Part shown: piece by piece, positions 46,606-56,004 of the stretch
How positions within the stretch are numbered: the first letter of the stretch is position 1
Layout: every line of letters starts with the position of its first letter
Assembly (NCBI GenBank): GCA_023401595.1
Contig: JAEXDQ010000052.1
Coordinates: 14,684-78,683 of the forward strand
DNA: 64,000 bases
Direction of reading: 5' to 3'
Source of the DNA: Spirochaetota bacterium
GTDB taxonomy: Bacteria > Spirochaetota > Spirochaetia > Sphaerochaetales > Sphaerochaetaceae
Made by a program: the position numbers and the translations under genes
The notes under the pieces: generated by a model
What the model saw: only the letters and a program-made list of their open reading frames with translations
Told to the model about the DNA's origin: nothing
The model's database searches: none

Positions 46606-49230
46606 ATGCAGACAGGACAACAAACGAGATTCGGCCACACTTCCGCCGATATCGCGCAAGACTTCGCGGAACATTTGAAATATTCGCTTGACGCCGACGT
46701 CTACCACACCACGCCGGAGGGTCGCTATACGGCGCTCGCCTACGCCATCAGGGACCGGATCATCCATCAATGGGATATCAGCCGGAAGACCCAGCGCGCG
46801 GCGAACACAAAACGGGTCTATTACCTTTCGCTTGAATTTCTGATGGGCCGGGCGATGACGAACAACATCATCAACATGAATCTTGAAAAGGAAGTCGGCG
46901 AAGCCATGAGCGAACTCGGCTACCGTTATGAGGACCTCGCCGACGTGGAGCCGGACGCGGGTCTCGGCAACGGCGGGCTCGGCAGACTCGCCGCCTGTTT
47001 CCTTGATTCCCTCGCGACACTCGAGCTGCCCGCATATGGTTACGGCATCCGCTACAACTATGGGATATTCCGTCAGCAAATCAGAAACGGCTGGCAGGTC
47101 GAGCAACCCGACAACTGGCTCAGGGACGGGAATCCTTGGGAAATCCAGCGTCCGGACCTGGTCTATCCCGTCCATTTCCATGGCGAGGTCAAGATGATCA
47201 GGGAAAACGGCCGGGACTATTTCAAATGGATCAACACCGAACAGATCAACGGGATGGCATACGACATGCCGATCATCGGCTATGGCGGGAATACGGTCAA
47301 TACGCTCCGGCTATGGAGCGCGAAGGCACCCGAGGAGTTCAACTTCCAGGAGTTCAACGAAGGGGACTACACCGAGGCGGTACGGGCGAAGGTCTCCGCA
47401 GAGAACCTCAGCCAGGTACTCTACCCCAACGACACCCTGTACATGGGCAAGGAGCTGCGTCTGAAGCAGCAGTATTTCTTCGTAGCCTGTTCCCTGGCGG
47501 ACATCGTCCGTCGTTTCAAACGTCAGAATCTCGCATGGAATCATTTCCCCGATTTCGCGGCCATCCAGTTGAACGATACGCATCCTTCCCTTTCAATTCC
47601 TGAGATGATGAGGATACTGATCGACCAGGAAGAGCTTGAATGGGATGAGGCGTGGGACATCACCCAGAAGGTCATGGGCTATACGAACCATACCCTGATG
47701 CCGGAGGCGTTGGAAAAATGGCCGTTGCCGATGCTTCAGTCGATCCTCCCCCGCCATATGCAGATCATCTTCGAAATCAACCACAGGTTCCTGCAGAAGG
47801 CGGTCTCGTTCTTCCCCCTCCAGCCCCAGCAGCTGAGCAAGGTGAGCATCATCGAGGAATCGAACCCGAAACAGGTCCGCATGGCGAACCTGTCGATCAT
47901 CGGCAGCCATTCGACCAACGGCGTGGCGGCGCTCCATTCAGAACTACTCAAGACCACCATGTTCCCTGAGTTCAACTTGATTTTCCCCAACCGGTTCAAC
48001 AACAAGACGAACGGGATCACCCAGCGCAGGTGGCTGCTTGACGCGAACCCGCTTCTCGCCGCGAAGATCACCGAGGCCATCGGAGACGGTTGGCTCACCG
48101 ACTACAGCCAGATTTCGAAGCTTGCTCCGTTTGCCGACGATGCTACGTTCCGCGCTGATTTCGCACAGATCAAACATCGAGACAAGATCGTAGCGACAGA
48201 TTTCCTCCGCAAGGACTGCGGGCTGACGGTCGATCCCAACACGATGTTCGATGTCCAGGTCAAGCGAATCCACGAATACAAGAGGCAGTTCCTCAACGCT
48301 CTCAACATCCTTCTCGTCTACAACAGGCTCAAGGAGGACAAGAAGTTCTCCCAGTCGTTCCCGCCAATGACATTCCTTTTCGGAGGCAAGGCGGCTCCTG
48401 GATACGTCAACGCGAAGCTCATTATCAAATTCATCAACAATATCGCAAAGGTCATAAACGCAGACAAGGACGTGAATGACAAGCTCCGCGTATTGTTCAT
48501 GCCAAACTACCGGGTCACCATGGCAGAACGAATCATTCCCGCCACAGATCTTTCCGAGCAGATTTCCACCGCGGGGACCGAGGCGTCAGGTACCGGCAAC
48601 ATGAAGTTCATGTGCAACGGCGCTTTGACGATCGGGACGATGGACGGCGCGAACGTAGAGATAGCGGAAGAGGTCGGCAAGGAGAACATGTTCATCTTCG
48701 GTCATTCCGAGGAGGAGATCGCTTCGATGCGAGCTACCTACGATCCGTATTCGTGGGTCATCAACGATCCGGAGGTCAAACGTGTCGTCGATCTGATCGT
48801 CTCAGGTTACTTCAACGTGAACGAGCCGAACATCTTCGAGCCGCTACGCCGCGCTTTGTTCGACCAAGGGGACAAATACTTCCATTTCGCCGATCTGCGC
48901 GATTATGCGGACGTCCATGCGAAGGCCCGCCAGCTCTACTTCTCCGACCAGGAGGACTGGAACCGCAAGGCGATCCTCAATATCGCGGCGTCGGGCAAGT
49001 TCTCGTCCGACCGGACGATCCTCGACTACGCCAACGATATCTGGCATATCAAGCCGTGCCATGTCGAACTCGATACGAGCAGCGATACTGTCTTGGCCGA
49101 CGCCCGCAATCCGGAGGTCCTGGTTTCCGAAGGCGATTTTGGTCTATCTACGGTGGCCAAAACAAAAAAAGGTTCGAAGCAAACTTCACAGACCAGCGCC
49201 AAGACGTCTACGAAGAAGGTTTCAAAATAA
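46606..49230 (+). CDS. glgP: glycogen/starch/alpha-glucan phosphorylase
   Basis: Releases glucose-1-phosphate from alpha-1,4-glucans using pyridoxal phosphate. 874 residues from MQTGQQTRFGHTSADIAQDF; AAGGAG is 11 bases upstream, so an ATG 33 bases earlier is rejected. YYLSLEFLMGRAMTNNIINM and DAGLGNGGLGRLAACFLDSL lie in the N-domain. EASGTGNMKFMCNGALTIGT contains the PLP-binding Lys. The last about 25 residues are a Lys/Ser/Thr-rich tail (TKKGSKQTSQTSAKTSTKK) beyond the family end. No other glycogen genes are near. Confidence 0.97.
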   Translation: MQTGQQTRFGHTSADIAQDFAEHLKYSLDADVYHTTPEGRYTALAYAIRDRIIHQWDISRKTQRAANTKRVYYLSLEFLMGRAMTNNIINMNLEKEVGEAMSELGYRYEDLADVEPDAGLGNGGLGRLAACFLDSLATLELPAYGYGIRYNYGIFRQQIRNGWQVEQPDNWLRDGNPWEIQRPDLVYPVHFHGEVKMIRENGRDYFKWINTEQINGMAYDMPIIGYGGNTVNTLRLWSAKAPEEFNFQEFNEGDYTEAVRAKVSAENLSQVLYPNDTLYMGKELRLKQQYFFVACSLADIVRRFKRQNLAWNHFPDFAAIQLNDTHPSLSIPEMMRILIDQEELEWDEAWDITQKVMGYTNHTLMPEALEKWPLPMLQSILPRHMQIIFEINHRFLQKAVSFFPLQPQQLSKVSIIEESNPKQVRMANLSIIGSHSTNGVAALHSELLKTTMFPEFNLIFPNRFNNKTNGITQRRWLLDANPLLAAKITEAIGDGWLTDYSQISKLAPFADDATFRADFAQIKHRDKIVATDFLRKDCGLTVDPNTMFDVQVKRIHEYKRQFLNALNILLVYNRLKEDKKFSQSFPPMTFLFGGKAAPGYVNAKLIIKFINNIAKVINADKDVNDKLRVLFMPNYRVTMAERIIPATDLSEQISTAGTEASGTGNMKFMCNGALTIGTMDGANVEIAEEVGKENMFIFGHSEEEIASMRATYDPYSWVINDPEVKRVVDLIVSGYFNVNEPNIFEPLRRALFDQGDKYFHFADLRDYADVHAKARQLYFSDQEDWNRKAILNIAASGKFSSDRTILDYANDIWHIKPCHVELDTSSDTVLADARNPEVLVSEGDFGLSTVAKTKKGSKQTSQTSAKTSTKKVSK

Positions 49231-49258
49231 CACCACAGAACAAATCACGATAGCTCCA

Positions 49259-49282
49259 AGGCCGCCTCGAATGAGGCGGCCT
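49259..49282 (+). terminator. hairpin after glgP
   Basis: Perfect 10-bp stem AGGCCGCCTC / GAGGCGGCCT with loop GAAT, 28 bases after glgP. The following CTCTTC is only a weak T tract. Confidence 0.6.
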
Positions 49283-49287
49283 CTTCA

Positions 49288-49342
49288 GGCTCAATCTAGG
49301 CTCAATCTAGGCTCAATCTAGGCTCAATCTAGGCTCACTCTG
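49288..49342. repeat. 11-bp tandem repeat GGCTCAATCTA
   Basis: Four exact units and a fifth degenerate one (GGCTCACTCTG) immediately after the glgP terminator. Period close to one helical turn. No coding role is apparent. Confidence 0.9.
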
Positions 49343-49426
49343 GGGTCAAGGGTCGAGCTAGGTCGATCGAAAGGCAGAGAGCGAGTGTGCCTGCCGCAAC
49401 AAATAGTCGCCTCGACATCACGTTGT

Positions 49427-49448
49427 GGCTAACGTAGGGCTACCCCTT
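49427..49448. repeat. GTGGCTAACGT-AGGGCTACCCC element
   Basis: Two degenerate 11-bp units ending GGGCTACCCCT, matching the end of the repeat at 16485-16515 (GGGCTACCCCT). Both sites are intergenic. Confidence 0.4.
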
Positions 49449-49536
49449 TATTTTCAGATAGGAACAAAAACAACACTTTCAGCCGATTGTACCCATATGA
49501 AACAATTTGGCATTATTACACCATATAGTGTTGACT

Positions 49537-49881
49537 GTGACTGACTTCTGGAAGCGTGTGACATCGATGTTGACAAGTGATCTCCGTATGGCGGACATCT
49601 CCCGGATCACAGGGATTCCGCGTTCGACGATTTCGAATTGGATACGGCGGGGGACCTATCCGTCCGCGGATTGCGCGGAAAAAATTGCGGAAGCCATCGG
49701 CGTAACCGTGTCGTGGCTGGTGACGGGACAGGATATTTTCTCGGAAACGCCCCATACGCCGAGGACGCAACGCATAGGACGGATCATCGAGACGGTCAGA
49801 GCATTGGACGATGCGCAGATCGAAGCCTTGGAGCCGATCATCGAATATATCGCGATTCCTAAACAAATCAAGAAAAAATGA
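49537..49881 (+). CDS. small XRE-like DNA-binding protein
   Basis: A 114-residue regulator. The HTH at about 20-45 reads MADISRITGIPRSTISNWIR and continues CAEKIAEAIGVTVSWLVTG, a phage-repressor-like fold common in spirochaetes. The C-terminal part (RTQRIGRIIETVRALDDAQI) is a helical, probable dimerisation segment. No ATG with a ribosome binding site is available; GTG at this position is chosen because it keeps the TDFWKRV opening and lies 7 bases after TATAGT. Longer TTG and shorter ATG (49567) starts are possible. Target unknown. Confidence 0.75.
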   Translation: MTDFWKRVTSMLTSDLRMADISRITGIPRSTISNWIRRGTYPSADCAEKIAEAIGVTVSWLVTGQDIFSETPHTPRTQRIGRIIETVRALDDAQIEALEPIIEYIAIPKQIKKK

Positions 49882-49997
49882 CAAGGAAGATTATCCGAAA
49901 AGCCGGTTCTGAAACTGAAGATATTCATCATCAACATCTTAAAGAGCGTCCAGAAGACGATAGCTCGCACTTCTGATTGATTTGCAGGGCGACGTCG

Positions 49998-50792
49998 CTA
50001 TGGCAGCAATGCGGACAGATACGGGGCGATCCACGCCAGGACGGGGGCGATTACCATCGCCGGCAGGAAATTGCCTGTCTTGAATTCCTTGACACCTACC
50101 AGGCCGAAACCGATCATCATCAGCAACACCCCTCCGACCGCGGACAATTCCGCGATTCCGGATTCGCCCAGCACAGGAGCCAGCCACCCTCCAGCCAAGG
50201 TGAAGAATCCCTGGTATGCCAGGATGAACAATGCGGAAGCCATGACCCCGGGGCCATAGGCCGCAGCGAAGATAATCGCCATGCAACCGTCCATGATCGA
50301 TTTGACCATGATCAGCTCATAGTCGCCTACCGTACCGGCTTGGATGGATCCCACAACGGACATGGCGCCGGAACAGAACAGCAACGAGGCATTGAGGAAC
50401 CCTTTCGCAAAGTTAGAACCTGAAGCTTCGACGGTCATGCCCGTGTTTTTACCTGGCGTTGCCGTAGGAGAACCTCCTCGACCGGGATTATCATCACCCG
50501 GCGTCAGGTCGGAAGCCCTGCGGGAGGTCTTGCGCTCCATCCAAGCTCCAAGACGAAGCACCCCATCCTCGATATGGAGGGCGTAGCCGCAGAACCCGCC
50601 GATCACCAACGAGAACAACAGGATCAGGTAATTGCCCGTCTTCAACGCCATGGAGACGCCGATCACCAACGTGACCAGGCCGGAACAGGCGAACACGACG
50701 GATTTGAAGTCGTCCTTGATCCTGGTACGGAGCAACAGGCCGAGCAACGAACCGATAATGACGGCGACACAGTTGAAATAGGTGGCGAACAT
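49998..50792 (-). CDS. DUF554 family membrane protein (YdfK/YqgA-like)
   Basis: 264 residues from MFATYFNCVAVIIGSLLGLL, which matches the usual family start. About six membrane helices; family motifs NASLLFCSGAMSVVGSIQAG and SIMDGCMAIIFAAAYGPGVM are intact. An unusual hydrophilic loop of about 45 residues (KTSRRASDLTPGDDNPGRGG onward) is inserted after the third helix. Function of the family is unknown; a transporter is suspected. Its promoter leaves only 10 bases between the -10 box and the ATG. Confidence 0.88.
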   Translation of the reverse strand: MFATYFNCVAVIIGSLLGLLLRTRIKDDFKSVVFACSGLVTLVIGVSMALKTGNYLILLFSLVIGGFCGYALHIEDGVLRLGAWMERKTSRRASDLTPGDDNPGRGGSPTATPGKNTGMTVEASGSNFAKGFLNASLLFCSGAMSVVGSIQAGTVGDYELIMVKSIMDGCMAIIFAAAYGPGVMASALFILAYQGFFTLAGGWLAPVLGESGIAELSAVGGVLLMMIGFGLVGVKEFKTGNFLPAMVIAPVLAWIAPYLSALLP

Positions 50793-50802
50793 GATGGCTT
50801 GC

Positions 50803-50831
50803 AGTATAATACGAACTACAGGCTTGCTCAA
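50803..50831 (-). promoter_or_regulatory. promoter of DUF554 gene with minimal leader
   Basis: Minus strand TTGAGC, 17 bases, TATACT, then 10 bases to the ATG and no Shine-Dalgarno sequence. Confidence 0.55.
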
Positions 50832-50870
50832 TGAGCCTGATGAAAACAAATCGGCAAAGGAGGGAACGCC

Positions 50871-51500
50871 ATGGACACGGTTCTTTTGGCGGCGGGACTA
50901 TCCGCTCGGATGAACGGACGGCAGAAGCTGCTCCTTCCTTGGGGGGACGGAACGGTCATCGGGCAGTGCGTGAGACAAGCGCTGCTCGGCCTTGACGGTT
51001 CTGGTAACGTGACGGTGGTGACCGGTTGCGATAGAAACGATGTCCGCAAAGCCCTTGAACCATTGCAGAAACAACAGCAAAGAGGGGTTTTCGGGACTAC
51101 AAAACTCCAATTCATACACAACGCCCATTACCAGGACGGCCAGTTTTCCTCGACCCTCGCCGGTATCGCGGCGGTACAGAGGGGACAGCCGTTCTTCATA
51201 ACCATGGGGGACCTGCCGCTCATCACCGCCGACCATTACCGGAAGCTCGTCCCGTTGCTCGGAGACTACGATGCGGTCCGCCCTGCCTGCGGCGGCGTTC
51301 CCGGACACCCCGTACTACATTCGGCGGGACTGCGCGACGCGATCCTCGCGCTACCGGCGGACAGGACGATGAGGGGCCTGCTGGCGATGAAGAAAATAAA
51401 AGCCCCCGACGATGGCGACATCGCCTGGATCAGCGACATCGACACCCCGGAGGCCTATCGTTCATTATACGCCCTTACGTTCGGGAGGCTTCCTTCGTAG
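50871..51500 (+). CDS. MobA/MocA-like nucleotidyltransferase
   Basis: A 209-residue NTP-transferase. The nucleotide-binding start is LLAAGLSARMNGRQKLLLPW at residue 5; ITMGDLPLI near 112 contains the metal-binding Asp, and ACGGVPGHPVLHS near 140 is the family substrate loop. This is the pattern of MocA/PucB/YgfJ proteins, which add CTP or GTP to molybdopterin or act in molybdo-enzyme maturation. No molybdenum enzyme gene is nearby, so the substrate is open. AGGAGGG lies 6 bases before the ATG. The 3' end overlaps convergent clpB by 26 bases. Confidence 0.85.
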   Translation: MDTVLLAAGLSARMNGRQKLLLPWGDGTVIGQCVRQALLGLDGSGNVTVVTGCDRNDVRKALEPLQKQQQRGVFGTTKLQFIHNAHYQDGQFSSTLAGIAAVQRGQPFFITMGDLPLITADHYRKLVPLLGDYDAVRPACGGVPGHPVLHSAGLRDAILALPADRTMRGLLAMKKIKAPDDGDIAWISDIDTPEAYRSLYALTFGRLPS

Positions 51501-54099
51501 TAGCCGTGGCGGGCAGGGAACCCTTGCTGACGATGATCGCACCATCACTAACGGAAAGGACCACCGTATCTCCATCTGAAAATTCCCCGCTCAGCAATTT
51601 GACCGCCAACGGGTTCTCGATCAGATTCTGGATGGCACGCTTGATCGGCCTGGCTCCGAAATCGGGATCGAACCCCGCCTTGGCGATGAACTGCAGCACC
51701 TCGTCGCTCCACGACAGCTGGTAGCCTTTGAGCGCCAGACGCCGGGCGAGCAGGTCGAGCTGCAGGCCGACGATCTTCTTGATGGCCGCTTCATCCAACC
51801 GATGGAATACAATGATTTCATCGATACGGTTGATGAATTCAGGCTTGAAGGAGGCTTGAATCACACCCTCCACCGCTCTTCGGGCTTCTTCGTAATCCTT
51901 CGCCATCAACAACTGCTGGCTGCCCAGGTTGCTCGTCATGATGACGATCGTATTGGTAAAGTCGACCACCCTGCCCTGTCCGTCGGTCAAACGGCCGTCG
52001 TCCAGGACTTGCAGCAGGACGTTGAACACATCGGGATGGGCTTTTTCAATTTCATCGAACAGGATAACCGAATACGGGCGACGGCGGACAACTTCGGTAA
52101 GCTGACCGCCCTGATCATACCCGACGTACCCGGGAGGCGCCCCGATCAGACGGCTGACCGAATGCTTTTCCATGTATTCGCTCATATCGATCCTGGTAAG
52201 GGCTTTTTCATCGTCGAAGAGGAACGAGGCCAGCACCTTGGCCAGCTCCGTCTTGCCTACCCCCGTCGGCCCTGCGAACAGGAACGACCCCAAAGGCCGA
52301 TGTTCGTCGCCGATACCAGTCTTATTGCGCCTGATGGCGTTTGACACAGCCTTGATCGCCTCTTCCTGACCAATGACCCGCTGGGACAGGGTGTCTTCAA
52401 GGTGGACGTATTTTTCCATTTCACTGGCAAGCATCTTCGCCACAGGCACGCCGGTCCAATTACTGACGATTCTCGCTACGTCATCGTCCGAAACCTCTTC
52501 GCGAAGCAGTTGCCGACCACCGGTCTGCACCGATTCCAGCGCCGCGCTCTTGTCGGCTATCTCCTTGGTAAGCTCAGGGATCAGCCCGTGCTTGATCTCC
52601 GCGGCCTTGTTCAGGTCCCCGTTGCGTTCAGCGAGCTGTTCCTCCGTCTTGAGCTGTTCAAGGCGGGCCTTTTTCTCGCGGATACTGTTGATGGCGTCCC
52701 GCTCGTTGGTCCATTGCAGGTGCATCGCGTCCCGCCGGGTCTTCAAGTCGGCCAGCTCCTCCTTGATCTTGTCGAGACGTTTGAGCGAATTCTTGTCGGT
52801 TTCCCGTCCCAGCGCCTGCTGTTCGATATTCAGTTGCAGGATCTTCCGTTCAATCTGGTCAAGCTCGACCGGCTGGCTTTCGATCTCCATCTTCAGCTGG
52901 CTCGCGGCCTCGTCGATCAAGTCGATCGCCTTGTCCGGCAGGAACCTGTTGGTAATGTACCGGTCGGACAGCACCGCCGCGGAAACCAACGCTTCATCCT
53001 TGATACGTACGCCATGATGAACCTCGTACCGTTCCTTCAAGCCACGGAGAATGGCGATAGTATCCTCAACCGATGGTTCCTTGGTATAAACCGGCTGAAA
53101 CCGGCGCTCCAGGGCTTTGTCCGTCTCTATGTACTTGCGGTATTCGTCCAGCGTCGTCGCACCGATGGCATGCAGCTCCCCGCGGGCCAGCGCCGGCTTG
53201 ATCAAGTTCGACGCATCGGTCGAACCCTCGGAAGCCCCTGCGCCGACGATCGTATGAAGTTCATCTATGAACAGGATGATCTGACCTTCCGACTTCACTA
53301 CTTCGTTGATGACGGCCTTGAGCCGCTCCTCGAACTCGCCGCGGAACTTCGCCCCGGCGATCAGCGCGCCGATATCCAACGACAGCAGCCGTTTGTCGCG
53401 AAGGGATTCCGGCACGTCCCCGCTGACGATCCGCTGGGCGAGGCCCTCGACGATGGCGGTCTTTCCGACGCCGGGCTCACCGATCAGCACGGGGTTGTTC
53501 TTGGTCCTTCGCGAAAGCACCTGCATGACACGTCGGATTTCCTCATCCCGGCCGATGACGGGATCGAGCTTGCCCTGCCGGGCGAGCGAGGTCATATCCT
53601 TGCAGTATTTCTCCAAAGACTGGTACCGGCTCTCCGGGTCTTCATCGGTGATGCGCTGGTTGCCGCGGATGGACTGCAAGGACTCCATGACGTTCTCCTT
53701 CGTCACCCCCCTGTCCTTGAGCATCTCCCCTACCGGAGAATCGGTATCCTCGATAATCGCCAACAGCAGGTGTTCAGCGCTGATATACTCATCCTTGAAG
53801 CTGGCGGCGATCTTTTCACTGGCATAGAACTCGTTGCCGAGCCTGTTGGACAACGAGCGTTGCGTCGAACCGCCGTAGCTCTTGGGCAGGCGGTCGATCA
53901 TCTGCTCCAGTTCCTGTTCCAGCGACCGGGGGGCCACGCCGAGCTTTTCAAACAATGGCGTAACCATGCCGTCCTTCTGCTGAAGCAAGGCCAGCAAGAC
54001 ATGTTCAGTGTCGATCACTGAATTATTGTGGTCGTTCGCTATCGTATCGGCGCTTTGAATCGCCTCGCGAAGCTTGATTGTCATATTCTCTACATTCAT
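51475..54099 (-). CDS. clpB: ATP-dependent disaggregase ClpB
   Basis: Hsp100 chaperone that rescues aggregated proteins with DnaK. 874 residues: Clp N-domain about 1-145, AAA-1 with Walker A GEPGVGKTAIVEG near 205 and Walker B IILFIDELHT, the coiled-coil middle domain about 400-540 that separates it from ClpA/ClpC, and AAA-2 with GPTGVGKTELAK near 605 and VILFDEIEKAHPDVFNVLLQ. All nucleotide motifs are intact. Start with MNVENMTIKLREAIQSADT; MTIK (54084) is the alternative. The upstream sequence has a possible heat-shock-type promoter. Confidence 0.98.
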   Translation of the reverse strand: MNVENMTIKLREAIQSADTIANDHNNSVIDTEHVLLALLQQKDGMVTPLFEKLGVAPRSLEQELEQMIDRLPKSYGGSTQRSLSNRLGNEFYASEKIAASFKDEYISAEHLLLAIIEDTDSPVGEMLKDRGVTKENVMESLQSIRGNQRITDEDPESRYQSLEKYCKDMTSLARQGKLDPVIGRDEEIRRVMQVLSRRTKNNPVLIGEPGVGKTAIVEGLAQRIVSGDVPESLRDKRLLSLDIGALIAGAKFRGEFEERLKAVINEVVKSEGQIILFIDELHTIVGAGASEGSTDASNLIKPALARGELHAIGATTLDEYRKYIETDKALERRFQPVYTKEPSVEDTIAILRGLKERYEVHHGVRIKDEALVSAAVLSDRYITNRFLPDKAIDLIDEAASQLKMEIESQPVELDQIERKILQLNIEQQALGRETDKNSLKRLDKIKEELADLKTRRDAMHLQWTNERDAINSIREKKARLEQLKTEEQLAERNGDLNKAAEIKHGLIPELTKEIADKSAALESVQTGGRQLLREEVSDDDVARIVSNWTGVPVAKMLASEMEKYVHLEDTLSQRVIGQEEAIKAVSNAIRRNKTGIGDEHRPLGSFLFAGPTGVGKTELAKVLASFLFDDEKALTRIDMSEYMEKHSVSRLIGAPPGYVGYDQGGQLTEVVRRRPYSVILFDEIEKAHPDVFNVLLQVLDDGRLTDGQGRVVDFTNTIVIMTSNLGSQQLLMAKDYEEARRAVEGVIQASFKPEFINRIDEIIVFHRLDEAAIKKIVGLQLDLLARRLALKGYQLSWSDEVLQFIAKAGFDPDFGARPIKRAIQNLIENPLAVKLLSGEFSDGDTVVLSVSDGAIIVSKGSLPATATTKEASRT

Positions 54100-54290
54100 A
54101 TTGTCAATAACCTCTCATCAATGGTTGTTTATTCTATCTGGGACGGAGGCATGAGAAACAAGCGGCCCATCACACACGGCATACAATCATTCGGTCATAT
54201 GATTCGACGATGAACCTGTACAGGTACCCACCCATGGCACCTCAGAACACTTCCATAATATACAAACAAAACCTGACATCGGCAATTTTG

Positions 54291-54319
54291 TTGAAATTTT
54301 CCGGCAAAACCCGTACTTT
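54291..54319 (+). promoter_or_regulatory. promoter in clpB-gtrA gap
   Basis: TTGAAA, 17 bases, TACTTT, directed at the gtrA-like gene about 310 bases away. The transcribed gap (54326-54628) includes a run of ten G (54483-54492); no protein with a ribosome binding site was seen in it, although several frames are open. Confidence 0.45.
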
Positions 54320-54628
54320 GTACTGACAGAAGGAAGGGCTCACGAAACGTCCCGATCCCATTGCACCGAGGGGGGCTTCTGGAGCCAAGCCGCAAGTTCC
54401 GGACCGAAAAAGTCCCACGCAATTCCAAGCCCGGCCGGGCGCACGCTGAACGGACACGCTAACGGACATGTGGGATGGAGGCGGGGGGGGGGTGCGGGCG
54501 CAAGAGCGGGGAACAAGCCCGAAACGGATTGTTTTCGTACCTTTTGTTGAGGGACATAAGATGGAGTGGATGACCGCACTTCGTTTTCCCTCCGTACAGC
54601 ATGGGAGGATGAACTACATCAGGCGCAC

Positions 54629-55048
54629 ATGGACGTAGTGACCGTTTTTCTTAAGAAACATAAGGATTTCCTCGTCTATATGGTATTCGGAACCTGCGCT
54701 ACGGGAATCAATATGGGCTCCTACGCCCTGTTGTACCGTATGGCGGGAATTCCCAACGTCCCGGCCACGGCGATGGCCTGGTTGTTCGCCGTCTCATTCG
54801 CATTCATCTCCAACAAGCTGATTGTATTCGCCAGCAGGTCGTTCGCCCCCCGGTTGCTGCTGTTCGAGCTGGCATCCTTTTTCGGTTGTAGAATCATCAC
54901 CGGATTGCTGGACGTATTCATCATGTGGCTGACCGTGGATATCCTCGGTCTATCCCCGTTGCTTTGGAAATTCATTTCAAACCTGATCGTCGGAATCGTG
55001 AACTTCATGGTGGGCAAGATGGTGATATTCAAGGACAAGAAGGGCTGA
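54629..55048 (+). CDS. GtrA-family membrane protein
   Basis: A 139-residue protein with four predicted membrane helices: FLVYMVFGTCATGINMGSYA opens the first and RIITGLLDVFIMWLTVDILG the third. GtrA-like proteins help move undecaprenyl-linked sugars across the membrane during polysaccharide or glycosylation steps. NKLIVFASR and VNFMVGKMVIFKDKK are family features. The ATG at MDVVTVFLKKHKDF is preferred to a GTG 63 bases upstream, which would add a polar stretch. No glycosyltransferase lies next to it. Confidence 0.82.
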   Translation: MDVVTVFLKKHKDFLVYMVFGTCATGINMGSYALLYRMAGIPNVPATAMAWLFAVSFAFISNKLIVFASRSFAPRLLLFELASFFGCRIITGLLDVFIMWLTVDILGLSPLLWKFISNLIVGIVNFMVGKMVIFKDKKG

Positions 55049-55271
55049 GGGATCTGTTTCAAAATCTTTTCAAACGGAGGGCGTTGCCGTCAAAGTCTCT
55101 GAAAATCGTCCCATCCGAAAATCGTTGCGACCGAGACGGCGCGGATGTCGCTCACATCGGCGAGCTGAATCAAGCTCATAAAGAAACCGAACAAGTGCAA
55201 GACGCACATTCGCGACACCCTTTTGCCCCTGGAAGCGAAGCAAGCGTTCCGTTCTCCGATTTGCTCCGCCA

Positions 55272-55895
55272 CTACCGGGGTACGACATCAGTCGGTTCCG
55301 GGCTCGTCTTGAAGAACTCCAGATAATTGCTGACCAGTTCCTTGGAAAGATCCATGTCATAGGTATCGAGGAACGCGAGCTGGAAACAGAAGGACTCCAG
55401 AAGGATGACGATATGGGCCGTCACTTTGTCGATCTGACAATGAATCACCGTACCGTTGGCTATACCGACCCTGAGCAACCGCTTGAAGAGGATATTGAGT
55501 TTCGCGGTACGACGCATGATGATGCTGGAGAAGTCCCTGCCCTCGCGTTTCATCTGGATCATGACATCGACCAGGCTGGTGATCTCCCCTGTATGGAGGA
55601 CGGCCATGTCCATGATGTCGTTGCAGATGAAGATGATGCGGTCGATCTCGTCATCTCTGCTGGACCAAGCATAGTCGGCGTATTTGTTGAACATCCTGCC
55701 GGTGACCAGCTTGACCGCATAATAGTAGATTTCTTCCTTGTCCTTGAAATACTGATAGATGGTGGGTCTGGAAATCCCGCATTCCTGAGCAATGAGCGAA
55801 AGGTTGGAATCTCTATACCCTTCACGGGCAAATACCTTCAGCGCGGTCTGGAGAATCTTCTCTTTACGTTCGTCATGATCGATCTTTTTTGGCAT
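55272..55895 (-). CDS. TetR/AcrR-family transcriptional regulator
   Basis: A 207-residue regulator. The N-terminal HTH is KILQTALKVFAREGYRDSNL then SLIAQECGISRPTIYQYFKD, with KEEIYYYAVK after it. The C-terminal ligand-binding domain is helical and not assignable. It converges on the gtrA-like gene. An inverted repeat over its candidate -10 box suggests autorepression. Its targets may be the neighbours or lie outside the window. Confidence 0.9.
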   Translation of the reverse strand: MPKKIDHDERKEKILQTALKVFAREGYRDSNLSLIAQECGISRPTIYQYFKDKEEIYYYAVKLVTGRMFNKYADYAWSSRDDEIDRIIFICNDIMDMAVLHTGEITSLVDVMIQMKREGRDFSSIIMRRTAKLNILFKRLLRVGIANGTVIHCQIDKVTAHIVILLESFCFQLAFLDTYDMDLSKELVSNYLEFFKTSPEPTDVVPR

Positions 55896-55978
55896 CCCCT
55901 ACACCATTCCTCATGCAAAAATAGAGAACAGCCATCTCCGCGCAATGCGATGGCGGGACCTTGATAGATAGCTATTCA

Positions 55979-56004
55979 TTTACACTATACCATTACAATG
56001 TAAA
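55979..56004. promoter_or_regulatory. inverted repeat over tetR promoter
   Basis: TTTACA and TGTAAA, 14 bases apart, bracket a minus-strand TATAGT (55984-55989) that could be the -10 box of the TetR gene. No good -35 box is seen, so strength and use are uncertain. Confidence 0.4.

Noticed and set aside
49288..49342. CRISPR array
   Set aside because: Units are contiguous 11-mers without spacers, and no cas genes are present.
54195..54579. Overlapping small minus-strand frames upstream of clpB
   Set aside because: No ribosome binding site, no recognisable domain, composition typical of non-coding GC-rich sequence, and they lie across a plus-strand promoter.
54468..54640. Phase-variable fusion of an upstream frame to gtrA through the poly-G run
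   Set aside because: The frame that would join gtrA has a stop at 54557-54559, so slippage cannot create a fusion protein.
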